Of a stretch of 64,000 nucleotides of DNA, positions 24,671 through 36,475 are shown one piece after another. Location of the stretch: assembly GCF_963583255.1 (NCBI RefSeq), contig NC_084804.1:17426723-17490722 (forward strand), given 5' to 3'. This DNA is from Pyrus communis (Eukaryota; Streptophyta; Magnoliopsida; Rosales; Rosaceae). The translations under genes were made by a program, and so were the position numbers. The notes below the pieces were generated by a model. It ran no database searches, was not told the DNA's origin, and saw only the letters and a list, made by a program, of their open reading frames with translations. Each line of letters begins with the position of its first letter. The first letter of the stretch is position 1.

Positions 24671-25347
24671 TCAAATGGTGAGCATACCAAGAACACTTTC
24701 AGTTTTAACAGATGATGAATTCATGATGGAATCAGCAAATCAACAATCCACAATTTCTTCAACAAGCAATCACCAAACAAGTAGTTAAACCAGCACTGAT
24801 CTTTAATCAACAATTCTGACCACCCATATACACAAATACAATTCTACCGCATTAGCCTTCAAATCTTCTCAATTTTACAGATGTACAAACAAAACTATGA
24901 CATTGGCCTTCAAATCATCTTATTCACAACAGCAATCCAGTAATCATGGCATTGGCCTTCAAATCATCTCAATTTTAACAGATGCACAACATATTATGGC
25001 ATTGGCCTTTATACTACTGCAATACACTAAGAGGAAGAAAAACAGAACTTGAAGCACACACTCAAAACAACACCGCCATGGATGCAAGAACCAAGAACCT
25101 AATTGAAGCAGCACCGATAACACCGACTCGAGAAATCATCACTGACTCGAGAAAAATTCCCAATCAAAGCAGCACCAACAGCACCGATGCACGCAAGAAT
25201 CACCAATCACAAAAAAACAAATTTAGCACCGACTCAAGAAATCAGCATCAACTCGAGCAATCAGCACCGATGCACATAGCAAATCCTAAAACACACCTTG
25301 CTAAGAAATCAGTAACCCCACAAAGGAATCACTGGCTTTGATACCAT

Positions 25348-25586
25348 ATTAACATAAAGGAAATCTAGGGTTTTAGTAGAAGAACTTCGATGAAGAAGAG
25401 AAATACTCAAATGAATGTTTTCTTATTTCTGTCCCTCAATCTTACAAGAGAAGATTTTTCTACTATTTATAGTTTACTCTATTTAGTAACTACCTTGCTT
25501 AACTATTAAGCAACTATACATTCATCTTATCCATTACAAACCTACCACATGGCACCTTAACTACCCTTTGATCTTTACAGTTATTA
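25348..25586 (-). repeat. 5' LTR of element C
   Basis: Direct repeat of 20541-20784 in the same orientation, with the same CTATAAATAG promoter motif. It is followed on the minus strand by the primer-binding site at 25335-25346. Confidence 0.85.
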
Positions 25587-26534
25587 CCATCAATTTTAAA
25601 CTCAATTGGAGCAATGGTCCTTCAACTAAAAATTCATGATCATTGATCTCTTAATTTACCAAAACATGTAGCCATAGTTATTTTTGTCAACTCCGATAAA
25701 ATTTCCTTCAAAATAAATCACGTGCCACACACGTGAGATTAGAATCAAGGGAAAAATATGGGAAACTAAATGAAAAAAAAATTGTAGAAATTGTTCCTTA
25801 GCTTTAATCTAATTGGAAAAATGGTTCCTCAATTTTAACCCAAGTGGAGCAATGGTCCTTGAACTTTAACTCAATTAGAGCGATGATTTCTCAACTTTAA
25901 CCTAATTGTAGGAATGGTTCTCCCAACACAATGAAAATTCTGACAAAGTTGACAAAAATAACCATAGCTGCACGTTTTGAGGAGTTAACGGATCATTGGT
26001 CATGGATTTTTAGTTGATGGATCATTGCTCCAATTGAGTTAAAGTTGAGAGACCATTGCTACAATTTCATCTCAATTTATTGTTTAAGTGCAAAATTAAT
26101 GCAATCACTCCTACTAACAAGCTTTACAACTTTCGTGAATGGGTCAATTTCGAAATTCGACACCATAATCTATAAATCCTAGATTTGTATTTGACATAAA
26201 TGACACTCTATTTCTAACCGGTTTTCGTTTTTAAGATTTTCATTTTTGTTAGTACATCGATATTTTTTTACATTAAGATCATCTCCAACCCTTGGGCTAA
26301 AAGCTAAAATTTTTAGCCCAGAAAATTTAGCTTTTAGCCCAGAAACAATTTTTCTAGTCCAACCCTTCTAGCCTAAAATTTTAGCCCTAGATTATTAAAG
26401 AATGAACTTAGACTAATGTTTTTCTTAAATTAACTTTTTTTTAATAAGTAAATTATGTAGACTATCGTAAATTAATTTTATGAACATTTTAATCTAAAAA
26501 TATTTAAAATTCCGATAAATATTGAAAAATCACT

Positions 26535-26805
26535 AAATCGATACATGAAACTCATGAAACACTATGGAAGAATATGAAAATCATAATAGAGATGTATAAA
26601 TACAAAATACATGAAACACATGTGAAGCACATACAAAACACATGTGAAGCACATACACATGTGAAAGACATACAAAACACATGATAGAGATGAAACACAC
26701 ACAAAACACATGTGAAACACATGGCACAATGAAACACATACCAAAATACATACAAAACACATGAAACGCATGAAACACAAACCTACACACATGAAACTGA
26801 AACCT
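26535..26805. repeat. Degenerate ACACATGTGAAACACATACAAA tandem repeats
   Basis: Units built from GAAACACATG, GTGAAGCACATAC and CAAAACACATG repeat irregularly over ~270 bases inside the Harbinger element. Several Phe/Cys/Val-rich minus-strand frames cross it; they are by-products of the repeat. Confidence 0.75.
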
Positions 26806-26925
26806 TTAATCATCCTCTATATAAACATAGGTTGAGGTTGAATATCAAACCATCACATAACATATTCACCAATCTTTTAACTTTCAAAGTGTTTTTGTTT
26901 CCTAAAAATTCTCAATATCTCATCA

Positions 26926-27312
26926 ATGGGTGATAGAAGAAGGCATAGCAAGGCAATGTAGATGGCACAATACCAAGCAAGCCTTGATAATGCAGATGCA
27001 GAAATGATCAACATAGAAGCCGAATTTGCAAACTCGCTTATATAATATGAGCACCATGCCGAATCTAGCTATCATGGTTCTGTCACAGGACATTCATTTA
27101 TGCAGCGTGATAGAGAAGAGTGTCATGACTGAATGATGAAAGATTATTTCATCGAGCGTCCGAGATATCCTGCTCAAGATTTTCAGAGGCGGTTTTGGAT
27201 GAGGAGAGAGCTTTTTGAAAGCATCTTGAATGCAGTTGTCAATTATGACCACTATTTGGCCGACAAAGTCTATCACCTCATCAGAAACTCACATCTGCAT
27301 TTCGGATGCTAG
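26926..27312 (+). pseudogene. HARBI1-type transposase remnant
   Basis: One frame runs from ATG at 26926 with three in-frame stops (near 26959, 27043 and 27127). It reads MKDYFIERPRYPAQDF followed by QRRFWMRRELFESILNAV, a block conserved near the start of plant PIF/Harbinger transposases. It ends at 27310 after HLHFGC, long before the DDE catalytic residues, so the 3' two thirds are missing. Confidence 0.8.
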
Positions 27313-27384
27313 TTAATGGGTGCTATGTAGACTTAACTGACAAGTATTGCCAACTTGTAGAGGTATGTGGCTCCATATATGGCT

Positions 27385-27977
27385 TTAATCGAGACTTCCT
27401 ATCATTTCATTGACACCTTCATTGACACCTTCATCTCCCTCATTTGTCAATGCGGCTTCACGTTGAAATAATCTTCCCCATTGTTTGTTCGCATCGGTTG
27501 CCCACCTCGGACAATCCTTGAGGACGTCCCAAACATGATGCAACTTAAAAGGTTGATTTTTTGGTGTTACTCTTATCTTATAAATTGCCATTACTTTGTC
27601 ACCTTATGCAAAAAATACATAAAAACAATTAGTTGCAAAACAATATTATGTACATGACAAATAAAATATCAACAAAAAAAACTCACAATTTCTGCAATGC
27701 TCCTTCCACTAGCCATGTTAGCCACGACTCTCCCCAAGCTTCCTTTCCATAAAGTGCATGCTTTGTTGATAGTCTTCCACCGATCGTAAACACCACCACC
27801 TTCCCTCCCATCACTATTGCAATTTTCATGGAACTTTTCAATGATTTTATCCCACAAAACCTTTTTATTTTGATTTGTGCCAACTGCAACATCTTCGCTA
27901 ATAGAAACTCATGTCAAGCATAAAGCTACATCTTCCTCACATGTCCAATTATGACCTCTAATATGCTCTCTTGCCAT
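27385..27977 (-). pseudogene. PIF/Harbinger ORF1, Myb/SANT-like remnant
   Basis: From ATG at 27977 the frame reads MAREHIRGHNWTCEEDVALC, then a TGA stop in place of a codon after CLT. It continues with LWDKIIEKFHENC, YDRWKTINKACTLWKG and VANMASGRS, the trihelix/SANT-like pattern of plant Harbinger ORF1 (often annotated as 'glutathione S-transferase T3-like'). After a likely intron (~27600-27690) the 27385-27591 frame gives FKLHHVWDVLKDCPRW. It converges with the transposase remnant. Confidence 0.75.
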
Positions 27978-28537
27978 CTTGAAAATTTTGGAATTGGAAA
28001 GAAATGTTAGAAAGAAAAATTGAAAGAATTGTAGGAGAAAAGTGAGTTTTGTTTGAATGTTTGAACAAATACCTAGGTATTTATAGAGTTTTTTGGTGAA
28101 TTTTGAGTTAAATTTTTTTTTTTTATAATTATTTTAGCTGTTAGATTTAAATTTGGGACGTTAGATTTTTTTTTTTACCGTTAGATTTGATTATATTCGA
28201 TCTCAGCCGTTGGATTCAATAAATATATAAATAAATAAATAAAAGAAGTTTGAATCTAGGCCGTTGGATCAACCAACGGCCTGTTGATTCCATCTGTCGA
28301 ATCAATAGAGCCGTTGGAGTGCCTGGGGAACGTGGCCGACAAGCCCATGTGGGTGGAACCCAGTCGGGCTAATAGCTTGCGCGCCACGTGCGTTTGGCAA
28401 GTGGGTGGGCGGTGTGTGAAGCACAAATGCCCGGTTTCAAGCTGGCCCAGGCCGATTCCTGGGCTAATTTTTGGGCGGAATTTGGCTTGAGTTTGGTTTT
28501 TGGCTTTTACCCCAAACATTTAGGTTAAGTTGGGTTG

Positions 28538-28750
28538 AGTTTTTTTTTTTTTTAGGGGGGGGGGGTGAGGAAGCAGGGTTGGGAATAAATGAGAAAATTT
28601 GAAAGCCTAGGGTTGGGTTTGGTCTTTAAACCACGAAATGAGCAGCCTAATTTAGTATCGAATTCACCATCTACGAGATTTGAACCACTAAGATCTCTCA
28701 TTTTTAAGTAAAGATAAATACTACCAAACCATAATACTGAATTGCTTAAA
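28538..28750 (-). mobile_element. tRNA-derived SINE, family S1, minus orientation
   Basis: Read on the minus strand it has a B-box-like GGTTCAAATCTCG and GATGGTGAATTCGATAC, then TCATTTCGTGGTTTAAAG, and ends in a poly(A) tail (the T run at 28538-28551 on the plus strand). Related copies lie at 37784-37912 and 55725-55865, with tails or fragments elsewhere. Confidence 0.6.
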
Positions 28751-28809
28751 ATTTTCATTTTTCCTAAATCTTTTGCTGGATGAAAAAAAAAATGAACGAT
28801 TTGATTGTT

Positions 28810-29277
28810 GATAGGTAAATTGTAGCTATGGTCCCTTAACTTTAATTCAATTGGAGCAATGGTCCCTCAATTAAAAATTCATTACCATTAGTCCCTCAAC
28901 TCATCAAAACGTGCAGCTATGGTTCCTCAACTAAAAATCTATTACCATTGGTCCCTCAACTTTAATTCAACTAGAGAAATGATCCCTTATTTTTACCCAA
29001 TTGTAACAATAGTCCTTCCAACATAACTTGTTTTGACAAAAATTTTGACGTAGTTGACGAAAATGACCATAATTACACACTTTGATGAGTTGAAAGGCCT
29101 TAATTGTATAAATAGTCATTCCAACATAACTTATTTTGGATAAAATTTTGACGAAATTGATGAAAATGACTATAGCAACACATTTTGATAAGTTAAGAAA
29201 CCAATAATAATAGATTTTTAGTTGATGATCATTGCTTCAATTTAATTAAAGTTGAAGCACAATTGCTACTCTATCCC
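28810..29277. mobile_element. MITE family M2, copy 2
   Basis: It starts GATAGGTAAATTGTAGC and ends AATTGCTACTCTATCC (inverted match). The interior repeats CAATTGGAGCAATGGTCCCTCAA and ACGTGCAGCTATGG phrases shared with copy 1 around element C. About 468 bp, no coding content. Confidence 0.7.
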
Positions 29278-30650
29278 TCAACCACCAGCTCTCTCACACT
29301 CCGACCTGCGACCACGATAACCCTCCCCGACTGGAATCCGTCGAACCCCGACCTGACTATAACTCGTCGAACCCCACTTCTATCATCTCTATCTCTGTGC
29401 ATTTTTCTCTCTGAGGGTTTTGGGTATAAATCTGGGAATAATCTTAATCTGATTCCATTTTCACATTTGAGCTTTCTCTATCCCTTGTGGATGTGTGTTT
29501 CATTTCAAATACGGATCTTGAAATTTTGAAGATTTGAATTCTTGATTTATTCCCAATCTATGGAATTAAGATGGAGAGAGAACGGCAAGAGAGAATGGAG
29601 GGAAGATGGGTTCTTCGTTCTGTCTGGGTTCTTCGTTCTTCTTTTTGGGTTTTCTTTTATTTTATTTTTTCAGTGTTTTTTTATGGTTTCAGTGTTTTTC
29701 TGACGAGTTAATGGTGTTTAACTAAAACAAGTTGTATTATGGTTTAGTTCTTCTTGTGAGAGATTTTAGGTTCGATTCTCGTTAAAAACTAATTTGAATC
29801 ATATTATTGCTAAAGCTAAATCCACCTACTCTCCTTAATGTAGATATAGCAGTGGACAAGTGTCATAATTTGAAATGAGTCAAAATAAGAGTTCGTGAAA
29901 ATCAACTTCCTTACCAAAACAGGGTTTAACATTACCACTCTATTGTAATCAAGGACGAGCACTTTTTCTAGTAGTTTCTTTTTTTTGGACCGATATTCTA
30001 ATTTACTTAAGTTACGCAATGAGATTTGAATTTGAGAGTCGAAGTCTTAATTACCGAATGAAGATTTGAACTAGGTTGCTGAAAGCTGAGGTTTAAATTC
30101 TTATTAAGTTTGCACACTTTTCAAAGATTTGTCTTCTGTAATTCGGAATACTGGTAGTTCGAATTTTCATCCATTATATTGACAAGTTTATTAAAAAAAA
30201 ATTTTAAAAAATTCCTCAATTCAATCATGATCGTTAATTACTATGCTACTGAATAATCAGGACCATCGCAAAACAATTGTACTTTTCAATTGACAGATTA
30301 ACTTGTAAAAATCTGGCACCACGAATAACAAAGACTCTTTTTATCCAAATTTGGATCTCGAGTTCCAAATTTGTAAACAGAGTAGAGTGTCTTAAATTTC
30401 AACCAAATGAATCACAGAGCTTAAATTAACAGGGTAAGTTACCCATTATATATGGTCAAACAGAAAGATTAGTTCGAAAATTCCGGCGGTTGCTGCCGGC
30501 CAAGTGCACCCACGCATTGAACTTGCCTGAAAAATTCTCTTTATTGATGAAACATCAGGCAACACTCGATATGAACAATTTGCTGGCAGGAAATTCTAAC
30601 TTGATACAAGGAACAAATCAACACCACAAGATTGTAATTCAAAGATTAAT
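29278..30650. other. Intergenic region downstream of the transporter gene
   Basis: No gene was recognised. A SINE-like fragment with GGTTCGATTCTCG occurs near 29730-29815. The rest is AT-rich with degenerate GATTTGAA phrases at 30030-30100. Confidence 0.5.
29730..29815 (+). mobile_element. SINE S1-like fragment
   Basis: It contains GAGAGATTTTAGGTTCGATTC, which carries a pol III B-box-like sequence, followed by AATTTGAATCATATTATTGC as in other S1 copies. No tail or target duplication is visible. Confidence 0.45.
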
Positions 30651-33600
30651 TTACACACCCAGAGTTCTGGAGATCATAGAAGATGGTCTATGGTTTCGAC
30701 TAATGGGTAAGTGAACGTAAACCTCGTGAACTTCCGGTTTACAAACCTCCCCTCTATCCCTATCTATGGCATAGCACACGTATACGGTGTCAATTACATT
30801 GTCCAGCACATGGACAAAGAAACCAAGTATCACGATCAGCAGCACCCACGCCAGAACTGCCACAAAGTACGAATCAACCCCAAGACTGGTCACAGCTTGT
30901 AAGATAGCGCAGACCTGTCAATGCACATCCATAGTCAGAAAATACCAAGGGAGAGATAAAAAGGAAGAATAGGAATTACAAAACAAGAAAGATGATGCTG
31001 CCGAAACAAAGTCAAGCAGTTTGGGATTGGGAACGCATTTATAATGCATCTCCGTTGATTACTTATGAAATATAACTCATCAAACCTATACGGTTCTAAG
31101 ATTCCAAGTACAGTCCCCATATCGACAGTGCATGACATCTAGAACCACCCTTGGGTCCTCCCCCCAACTCTCTTCTCTCAGCTAGGCCACACCAAAAGTG
31201 CGGAAGAAGACCAAAAGGAAATAATTATACAACAGTTACTATCACTATCATTAACTGCGTTACGAGAAAGATCTACGCAGTGCCTTTAAAAAGCTTCGAC
31301 AGTGTCACATGTTCAATACATGGATGAGTTCCTAACATACCACACATGATGCACAACGATCTTAAACAATAATTAATGGAAACTTGAATGATTGAGATTC
31401 GAAAAGACAACATACCACAATTGCATATAATGCTGAGAGTACAAAAACAATTCCAGCCAATAGACGAGTGGAGATGGTCTCCACAAAAACTGCGGAGAGA
31501 AGATTGCGCTTTAGAAGCTCATATGTCATTTTTGCAGATGAGCAGTAAGCTTCACCAGTTATTGCCGCAAAGTTGATTGTGAACTTGTTGAGAAAATCAA
31601 TTGCCGACAATAAGGCATTAACACAGCAGCGCATTAGAAAATACACCATCCCAGGTGAACCATCTTGTCTTGCACCATCAACCATGGCACGGACAACTCG
31701 AACAACACATAAAAGTAATCCAGATAGGCATACTGTGCCAAAGTTGGGCCCAAACGCATTTCTGCAAGTATAAACAGAAACATGAGAAAGGAATAGATAC
31801 TGTGATCACAAAAAAACATCAAGAGTAATGCCTATATTGCCGTTGTGTTTAAAATGTCAACTCATTCGCCAGGAAAAGATAAAATGAAAACTATGAGCAG
31901 ATCACAATTCTCACAAGCAAAAGGGTTGACACATGGGCGAAGAATACAGAACATCACTGAAAGGTAAGCATAATTCGTCAAGAAAACAAAGTTGCGGAAT
32001 AACATCTTAGAGTTCAGTGCATGTACCAGATAAAGCAAAAAATATGCATCTTCATCCTTCAAGATTTCATGTGAACATACATTCTGGAAAATTAGCATGC
32101 TGATAAGAAAATAAGGGTCCAAGGGACCTGACACTGCCAGGTGGAGAAGAACCTATACCTACTTGCTGCTGCTTAGATTAATGTTGTTCTTATATTATGC
32201 ACAATGATAATAAGCCCAAAATTCACCGAAACCCCACAAATACTTCCAAAATGGAATTGGTTAATCACTATTAATGTCATGCAGGTAAATAAGCCTATGA
32301 AAGTGCTACTGTCCGTCAACCAGAGCAGCATCAAAACCTAAAAGTGAAAGACATGAAACAGGTACCCATCTGACCCAAGGAAGAACTGGTACATAACGAT
32401 TGCGTAGTATCTATATCACAATTTTCATACATGTATTTACATTAGAGACAATATAGTTATTCTGGAATTTGGTTGATGGAACCTAGAAAACAAATTTGGC
32501 TGACAAAAAAGTATACTGATTATATGCTCTGGCTTGCAAGAAAATACAAACACTCAGACAGAAATTGATTCTGTTTTCGGTTTTCCTAGCTATTCAAACT
32601 AAACAGAGTTAATCACCAAATTTTCAACTCTCCACTAATTCAGTTCCATTTAGTTTGGAACAGAGTATATTTCAATTGTAAGTTGTAACTTGTAATATAT
32701 GAACTAAGGTAAAGTACTCCAAACATCGAAAAACAAATGTAGCAATAAACAATTCACCTTAACGAGCGTCTGATAATACGCCTCGGAGTTGAATCCTCCT
32801 TAGTAAAGTACCACTGAGCAACAGTCCCACTAATCACATACACCTGAGCTTCCACCATCGTCGTCAGCGACCACAACATTGTCAAAATCGCCAATGCGTA
32901 ATAAGCAGGCACCCAACCATCCTGCTTCCACACACAACTATACGCTCCCTGCGATTCCCGTGGCGCAATCTTCCCATTGAACCTGGCATACACCAAGAAC
33001 ACAACAATGGGTGCGTAGTAAACCACCAATCCGAATGTCAAACACGGCAGGACCCCGAACAAGCCCAAGTTCCGCGAAAGCGCATCTGAAGCGACCCCAA
33101 TTATGCTCACAGTGAGCTCAATCCGGTGCCAATTCACCACAAGAATCCACACAACGACCCCAATTAACAAAAACACGAAAATCAGAATCAAAATTCTGTA
33201 AGCTAAAGGGAGAGCGTCGCTGCAGGTCGAGCTGAGAGTGCAGGCGACGAACCAGTACGCGTTGAAGAAAATTGGGAAGACGATGAAGAAGGGGAGGAAG
33301 ATATAGACGACTTGCTTGGCGTAGTGTTTGAGGAGAATTAGCAGACTGAAGCAAATGGGCAGGCTTAGAATCAACGTAATCACGAGGGTCCACGTCAAAT
33401 CTTTGAGCAGAGAGGACGAGGAAGAAGAGAAAGTGGGTCCGACCCAGTTGGGGAGACGGGTCAAAGTTTCGTTTTTGACGCAGGAGGCGGAGTCGGAGTC
33501 GTAGGCGAAGGAGGAGAGGGCGGAGTAATTTTGGTTGCGGTGGACAATGGCGAAGATTCCGATGGCGAAGGTGGCGAGGACGAAGAGGACGAAGAGGAAT

Positions 33601-33821
33601 AGAAAGGGGAGGTCTTTGAAATGGCGGGGGCCGTAGTTGTAGGAGATCTGGAGGTACTGGGTCGGGTCGGAATCGGATTCCGGTGGGTCGGCGTAAGATG
33701 GCGGAGGGGACGGCGGCGGTGGCGGGTCTTCGATTGGGGGTTTGGAGAGGAGTGGGGTGGAGGGAGAGGATGAGTCGTAGAAGGAGGTGGGCGTCTTGTT
33801 GTGGTCTTCGGAGCTGCCCAT
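30651..33821 (-). CDS. Choline transporter-like (CTL/PNS1 family) protein
   Basis: Proteins of this family (Pfam choline_transpo) are multi-pass membrane proteins linked to choline and lipid transport; the substrate in plants is often untested. Three exons: 32758-33821, 31416-31761 and 30651-30914, total 1674 nt, 557 aa, GT-AG introns. The N-terminal ~70 residues are disordered and proline-rich (IEDPPPPPSPPPSYADPPES), typical of the shorter plant PNS1-like members. Hydrophobic segments are at about 71-93, 143-165, 168-190, 209-229, 255-278 and 305-325, with more in exons 2 and 3. The family signature WSLTTMVEAQVYVISGTVAQ, followed by WYF, lies near 317-338. The conserved C-terminal half continues with GARQDGSPG, the FAAITGEAYCSSAK region and FVHVLDNVIDTVYVCYAID. 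The frame is intact. Subcellular site is not inferred. Confidence 0.9.
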
Positions 33822-34125
33822 TGGAGCTCAGTTGGAGCTGAGGGAGGTGGCGATGGTGGCGGAGGGTGGGTGCTTTGGGGTATAGAGAAGGCGGAGAAGC
33901 ATTTGGTTTGGTCGTTGACTGGTAAGCAGAGAGTGCGTGCTGTTAAGCAGAGTGCGTGGAGTAGTAGATGGAGATAAGCATCAGAGAAACAGAGCAATGA
34001 GTTGGAAACATGTCATTGCAAATTTTGGTCGGTTTGTTTGACAGTCGACATTTCTGGAGGCTTTTATACATTTTGTTATTCGCAATGAGTAAGCAGTTTT
34101 CACAAAGAGTATATCAAGGGACCAA

Positions 34126-34474
34126 GGGCTGGTTTGGTATTACTGTGATTTGAAAAAAAACTGTTTTTATTGTGCTGTGAGAATAAGCAGTTGTGAAATA
34201 AAGCAGCAGAGTGTTTGGTAAACTTTTTTGTAAAAGTGCATTTGAAAAGCAAAAAAAGCAGTATTATAATGTTTGTTAAACTTTTATGTAAAACAAATGT
34301 GAAAAAAAAGCTAGTTTTTCAAATCTGGGTTTTGCAGCTTCTTGTTTTTGGCTTTTTTTCACTCAAAATTGTGAAAAAAAACTGAAGCTGAATGTTTACC
34401 AAACACAAAAACAGCTTCCAGCTTTTTTTGATACCAGCTTTTTTCAGAATCACCTCAGTACCAAACCAGGTCTA
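34126..34474. mobile_element. MITE with GGTTTGGTA inverted ends, hAT-like
   Basis: The left end GGGCTGGTTTGGTATTACTG and the right end, inverted, AGACCTGGTTTGGTACTGAG match over their core, and GTGATTTGAAAAAA / GTGATTCTGAAAAAA extends it. The ~350-bp interior is A/T-rich with AAAGCAGTTGTG motifs and encodes nothing. No clean target duplication was seen, so the hAT label is tentative. Confidence 0.6.
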
Positions 34475-34731
34475 AATTTACAAATTAAATGATGTGTGAC
34501 CGATAAGAAATAAGCACGTTTATTAACACTTAAATAATAATCTGATCATCAACTTTAATATCATTTAGTTTACAAAATTTTATTTATAAGTTTCGTATTC
34601 CTAGCATTACTAGCTAGATATATGATAAATTTATGGGTAAATTGTCATTTGACCCCCTACACTATTACCCTAGTTGAAATTGACTCCTTAAACCTTTTTT
34701 TGGTAAATTAACCCCCTGAACTATGTTAAAT

Positions 34732-36135
34732 TGATAACTCATATATTTCATGCATTTATACCATCCATTTCTATTCTATTTGTCATGTTTTTTAGTTAAA
34801 CTGGTTGCATTTTATTTTATTTTGTGTTAATGTGCAGTTACATGTACTTTAGGATCAATTTGAAGGAAAAAGAAGTGAAAACATGCCATTTTTACAACTG
34901 ACCATTATTCAAACGTGGAGAGAAGTTTAGTGGCCTGTTTTGGAGCCCAAATAAAGTTGTTACTTGTTTTGAAGGCCAAATAAAGAATTCAAAGCGAATT
35001 TGGTTGGTTAGGAGACCAAGAGCAAAATGGGAAAGGAATTGGATTATCTAACCTGATTTGGAGGAGCCAAGTAAGGAAAAACGTTCAAAACTTTGGCTTA
35101 ATGGTTGACATCACCTTGTAATCAGTTGCAGCCCCATTTAGCATATAAATACTAGGTTTTCAAGTCACTTTTACACAAGCCCCCCTTGGGGACGCCCAAA
35201 GCTCTCTCTCTTCTCTTTCTTTGGCCTTTCTTCCAGAAACAAAATCCTATTTCCCTTCACCATCTGCTGCCACCGAAGAAACCACGCAGTCACGCTGTTC
35301 TTGGAGAAGTTCAACATCAGAATTGCTTCAAGGGGGTTTCTTCTATGAAATTTCACTCATATTGTTCTTAATATTTATATATTCTGTAATCATGTTGTGT
35401 AATTAAGTTCATAGCTGGGGATTTCGATGTAGCCTTGCAAAACTATTCTATGTTATTAAGTTAAAGTATTCGATCAATATGTGTTCTTGTTTCATTCACT
35501 AATTTTATAGTTTAATTTGTTTGTTAATCTTAATGTTTAATCACCATTAGGGCTGCTTATGAATTATTTGATCAAGATTATAGTACACATCATGCTTAAT
35601 CTTGGTAGACATGTAAATGAATGAAGAAACTGCTATGCATATATCCTGCCATGTGATTTCTTTGGTTCTTTGAAGTTTTCTTGTTCTTCATGAATTCTTA
35701 GTTGGTAATCTATGTTGAACATCACAACTGGGTTGCAGATTAGGAGTACTTGATCACACCCACACATCAAATGGATGATCATAAATGAGTAAAACGAACC
35801 CTAGTTGCAGATTGGAAAGTTGAATGCGTTTTGACTTAATTTTCATGGAATTGGCTTGTAATGGTGAAATCGGTATCCCTAGTTCCATTCCCATTATTTT
35901 GAATCAGCCTATCATTTATCTTTATCTTTCTTGCATTTTTAAGTTATTTTAGTTTTCAATTGAAAAATCTAAATTCAGTTTGTATTTGCATTGTTTAGTT
36001 AGGGTTCACATAAAGCTAGTAATTTGTACAAGTCTAATCAGTCCATGTGGTTTGACACCCTTACTTGTGCCACTATACTATCCTTATTTTTACACTTATA
36101 CTATCCTTATTTTTACACTTGAAAGGAACATAACA
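34732..36135 (+). mobile_element. Solo LTR, gypsy-like
   Basis: The block starts TGATAACTCATATATTTCAT and ends ATAACA, with TG..CA ends. It is flanked by TAAAT (34727-34731) and GAAAT (36136-36140), a 4-of-5 target duplication. A TATA box (CATATAAATACTA) lies near 35142-35154, followed by a CT-rich leader, and GACACCCTTACTTGTGCCAC lies near the 3' end. These are features of long Ty3/gypsy LTRs. No internal domain remains, so it is most simply a solo LTR left by recombination. Confidence 0.65.
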
Positions 36136-36392
36136 GAAATATGCCAATTAACCCCTTGTCGTTAGATTCTGTCCACTATTTTGTCAAATTCAAGGGCAAA
36201 TTAGTCTCTTTTACCATCAATTCTTACATGTCACTTATAACCACCAATAAGATTATGACATGCGGACACATAATAATGTGTAATGACAATGTAACATCCC
36301 ACATCGACCAACATAGAGGGGGTGATGTGTCTTATATGTACATTCTCACCTCCATATAACATGAGGCTTTTTGGGAACTCACCGGCTTCGGG

Positions 36393-36475
36393 TTCCATCG
36401 GAACTTCGAAGTTAAGCAAGTTCGGACGAGAGCATTCCCAGGATGGGTGATCCACTGGGAAGTTCTCGTATGAGT
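36393..36475 (+). other. 5S-rRNA-like segment, first Cassandra LTR
   Basis: CTTCGAAGTTAAGCAAGTTC, then GGATGGGTGATCCACTGGG and AAGTTCTCGT, correspond to the middle and 3' part of plant 5S rRNA, including its internal promoter region. It is diverged from the gene and is not a functional 5S locus. Confidence 0.8.

Larger units (their letters stand above)
20541..25586 (-). mobile_element. Copia LTR retrotransposon, element C (full length, decayed)
   Basis: The element has two LTRs (20541-20784 and 25348-25586). A primer-binding site (TGGTATCAAAGC on the minus strand, 25335-25346) resembles the end of initiator tRNA-Met, and a polypurine tract (TTGAGGGGGG) abuts the other LTR at 20786-20796. Between them, on the minus strand, lie Gag, integrase, reverse transcriptase and RNase H in Copia order. 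The coding part is broken by several stops, so it is not autonomous. The target duplication is weak (about ttatc against ccatc). The LTRs differ at about seven positions in their last ~185 bp, plus indels nearer the other end. Confidence 0.9.
20513..26075. mobile_element. MITE family M2, copy 1, split by Copia element C
   Basis: The left part (20513-20540, GAGAAAATTGTAGTAATGGT) and the right part (25587-26075) together make one ~515-bp element. Its right end, CCATTGCTACAATTTCATCTC, is the inverted form of its left end. Phrases such as CTCAATTGGAGCAATGGTCC and AAAAATTCATGATCATTG recur in copy 2 at 28810-29277. The Copia element sits between the two parts. No coding content. Confidence 0.7.
26276..28537. 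mobile_element. PIF/Harbinger DNA transposon, decayed
   Basis: The left end TTA-AGATCATCTCCAACCC matches the common Tourist/Harbinger end GAGCATCTCCAAC with a TTA flank. The interior holds a HARBI1-type transposase remnant on the plus strand and a Myb/SANT-like ORF1 remnant on the minus strand, which are the two genes of this superfamily. The right end is poorly preserved: near 28500 the sequence GGTAAAAGCC..AAAAACC, read inverted, weakly mirrors the left end. It appears to run into the T tail of a SINE at 28538. Confidence 0.7.

Noticed and set aside
26552..26813. Cys/Phe/Val-rich minus-strand frames, looking like small secreted cysteine-rich proteins
   Set aside because: They lie wholly in the degenerate ACACATG repeat inside the Harbinger element, and several frames are equally open.
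29263..29529. 88-codon plus-strand frame
   Set aside because: Low-complexity Ser/Leu/Pro content next to a MITE end, with no conserved motif.
33461..33997. 178-codon minus-strand frame rich in Pro, Ser and Thr
   Set aside because: It overlaps exon 1 of the choline-transporter-like gene in another frame on the same strand; the length comes from the GC-rich, proline-coding 5' part of that exon.
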